Positions 63,842-64,000 of a stretch of DNA of 64,000 nucleotides are shown piece by piece. Position 1 is the first letter of the stretch. Every line of letters starts with the position of its first letter. The translations under genes and the position numbers were made by a program. The notes under the pieces are model-generated. The model saw only the letters and a list, made by a program, of their open reading frames with translations. It did no database searches and was not told the origin of the DNA. The DNA comes from Byssothecium circinans (taxonomy: Eukaryota > Ascomycota > Dothideomycetes > Pleosporales > Massarinaceae), in contig ML976979.1 in assembly GCA_010015675.1 (NCBI GenBank), forward strand, positions 898,765 through 962,764, in the 5' to 3' direction.

Positions 63842-64000
63842 ATGTACTATTTGAATTTCCTTAGGAGCTTAATGTTGCGGCCACTTCGGGTAGTGGTAGT
63901 GGGTAGTGGTGATATGGCCCGTGCGCTCTCCCCCATTTCTGCACCCTCCACAGAACTACCAGTACGTCTCTGTTTCTTCTGTTTCTTTGCAGGAGGATTT
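63842..64000 (+). other. Open frame reaching the right edge
   Basis: From ATG at 63842 (or 63914) the plus frame is open through base 64000, with MARALSPISAPSTELP followed by a Phe/Cys-rich part. It may be the beginning of a gene, or chance. The part inside the window is too short to decide. Confidence 0.25.

Overview
The window is nuclear DNA of a filamentous ascomycete, most probably a Dothideomycete. I base this on many 43-90 nt introns with CTAAC/CTAAT-like branch points, high gene density on both strands, and the gene content (fungal SIT siderophore transporter, APSES factor of the Mbp1 type, AIM9-like kinase, Fot1/pogo transposon, fungal-only hypothetical families). The class is inferred from family resemblance; no search was run. 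Coding strands were reconstructed by joining open frames at GT-AG (twice GC-AG) sites. Every complete multi-exon model listed as a CDS sums to a multiple of three.

Layout. 1-4 kb: truncated siderophore transporter, a decayed 2-oxoglutarate/Fe(II) oxygenase pseudogene and a class I glutamine amidotransferase-like gene. 5-8 kb: a small secreted protein and a coiled-coil protein of unknown function. 8-15 kb is a housekeeping block rich in mitochondrial translation: mL38 and uL4m are divergent from a 145-bp shared promoter, followed by CSN5, Atg16 and a mitochondrial IF3. 16-22 kb: a divergent casein kinase 1, a fungal protein with a possible PD-(D/E)XK nuclease core, and an AIM9-like kinase-fold protein. 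22.2-24.05 kb: a complete pogo/Fot1-like DNA transposon whose transposase carries one nonsense codon. 24.3-31 kb: mitochondrial GluRS, a farnesylatable type I DnaJ, an NAD(P)-binding protein and a nuclear-looking acidic protein flanked on both sides by old local duplications. 31.7-41 kb: an RS-rich protein, a secreted GH31 alpha-glucosidase, an Smr protein ending in a CaaX box, the ER SNARE Use1 and a small conserved fungal protein. 41-46 kb: a long non-coding stretch, then a C2H2 transcription factor. 47-57 kb: glutathione peroxidase, PP2A activator PTPA, a drug/metabolite-type transporter, Mbp1, complex I subunit NDUFB7/B18, a small membrane protein and FKBP12. 58.8-62.4 kb: a secreted TIM-barrel-like protein and a polytopic membrane protein. 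62.4-64 kb is gene-poor.

The genes do not form one pathway. The clearest shared theme is mitochondrial biogenesis (mL38, uL4m, IF3, GluRS, NDUFB7, AIM9-like, and probably alternative-start forms of GPx and FKBP). Cell-cycle and signalling regulators (Mbp1, CSN5, PTPA, CK1) are interspersed.

The most notable structural observations are a DnaJ start codon split by an intron, two GC-AG introns, a transposase inactivated by a CAA-to-TAA type change suggestive of RIP, an oxygenase pseudogene with several lesions, and an Smr protein with a C-terminal CaaX motif. I found no CRISPR, rRNA or convincing tRNA gene, and no evidence for a wholly new multi-gene system.
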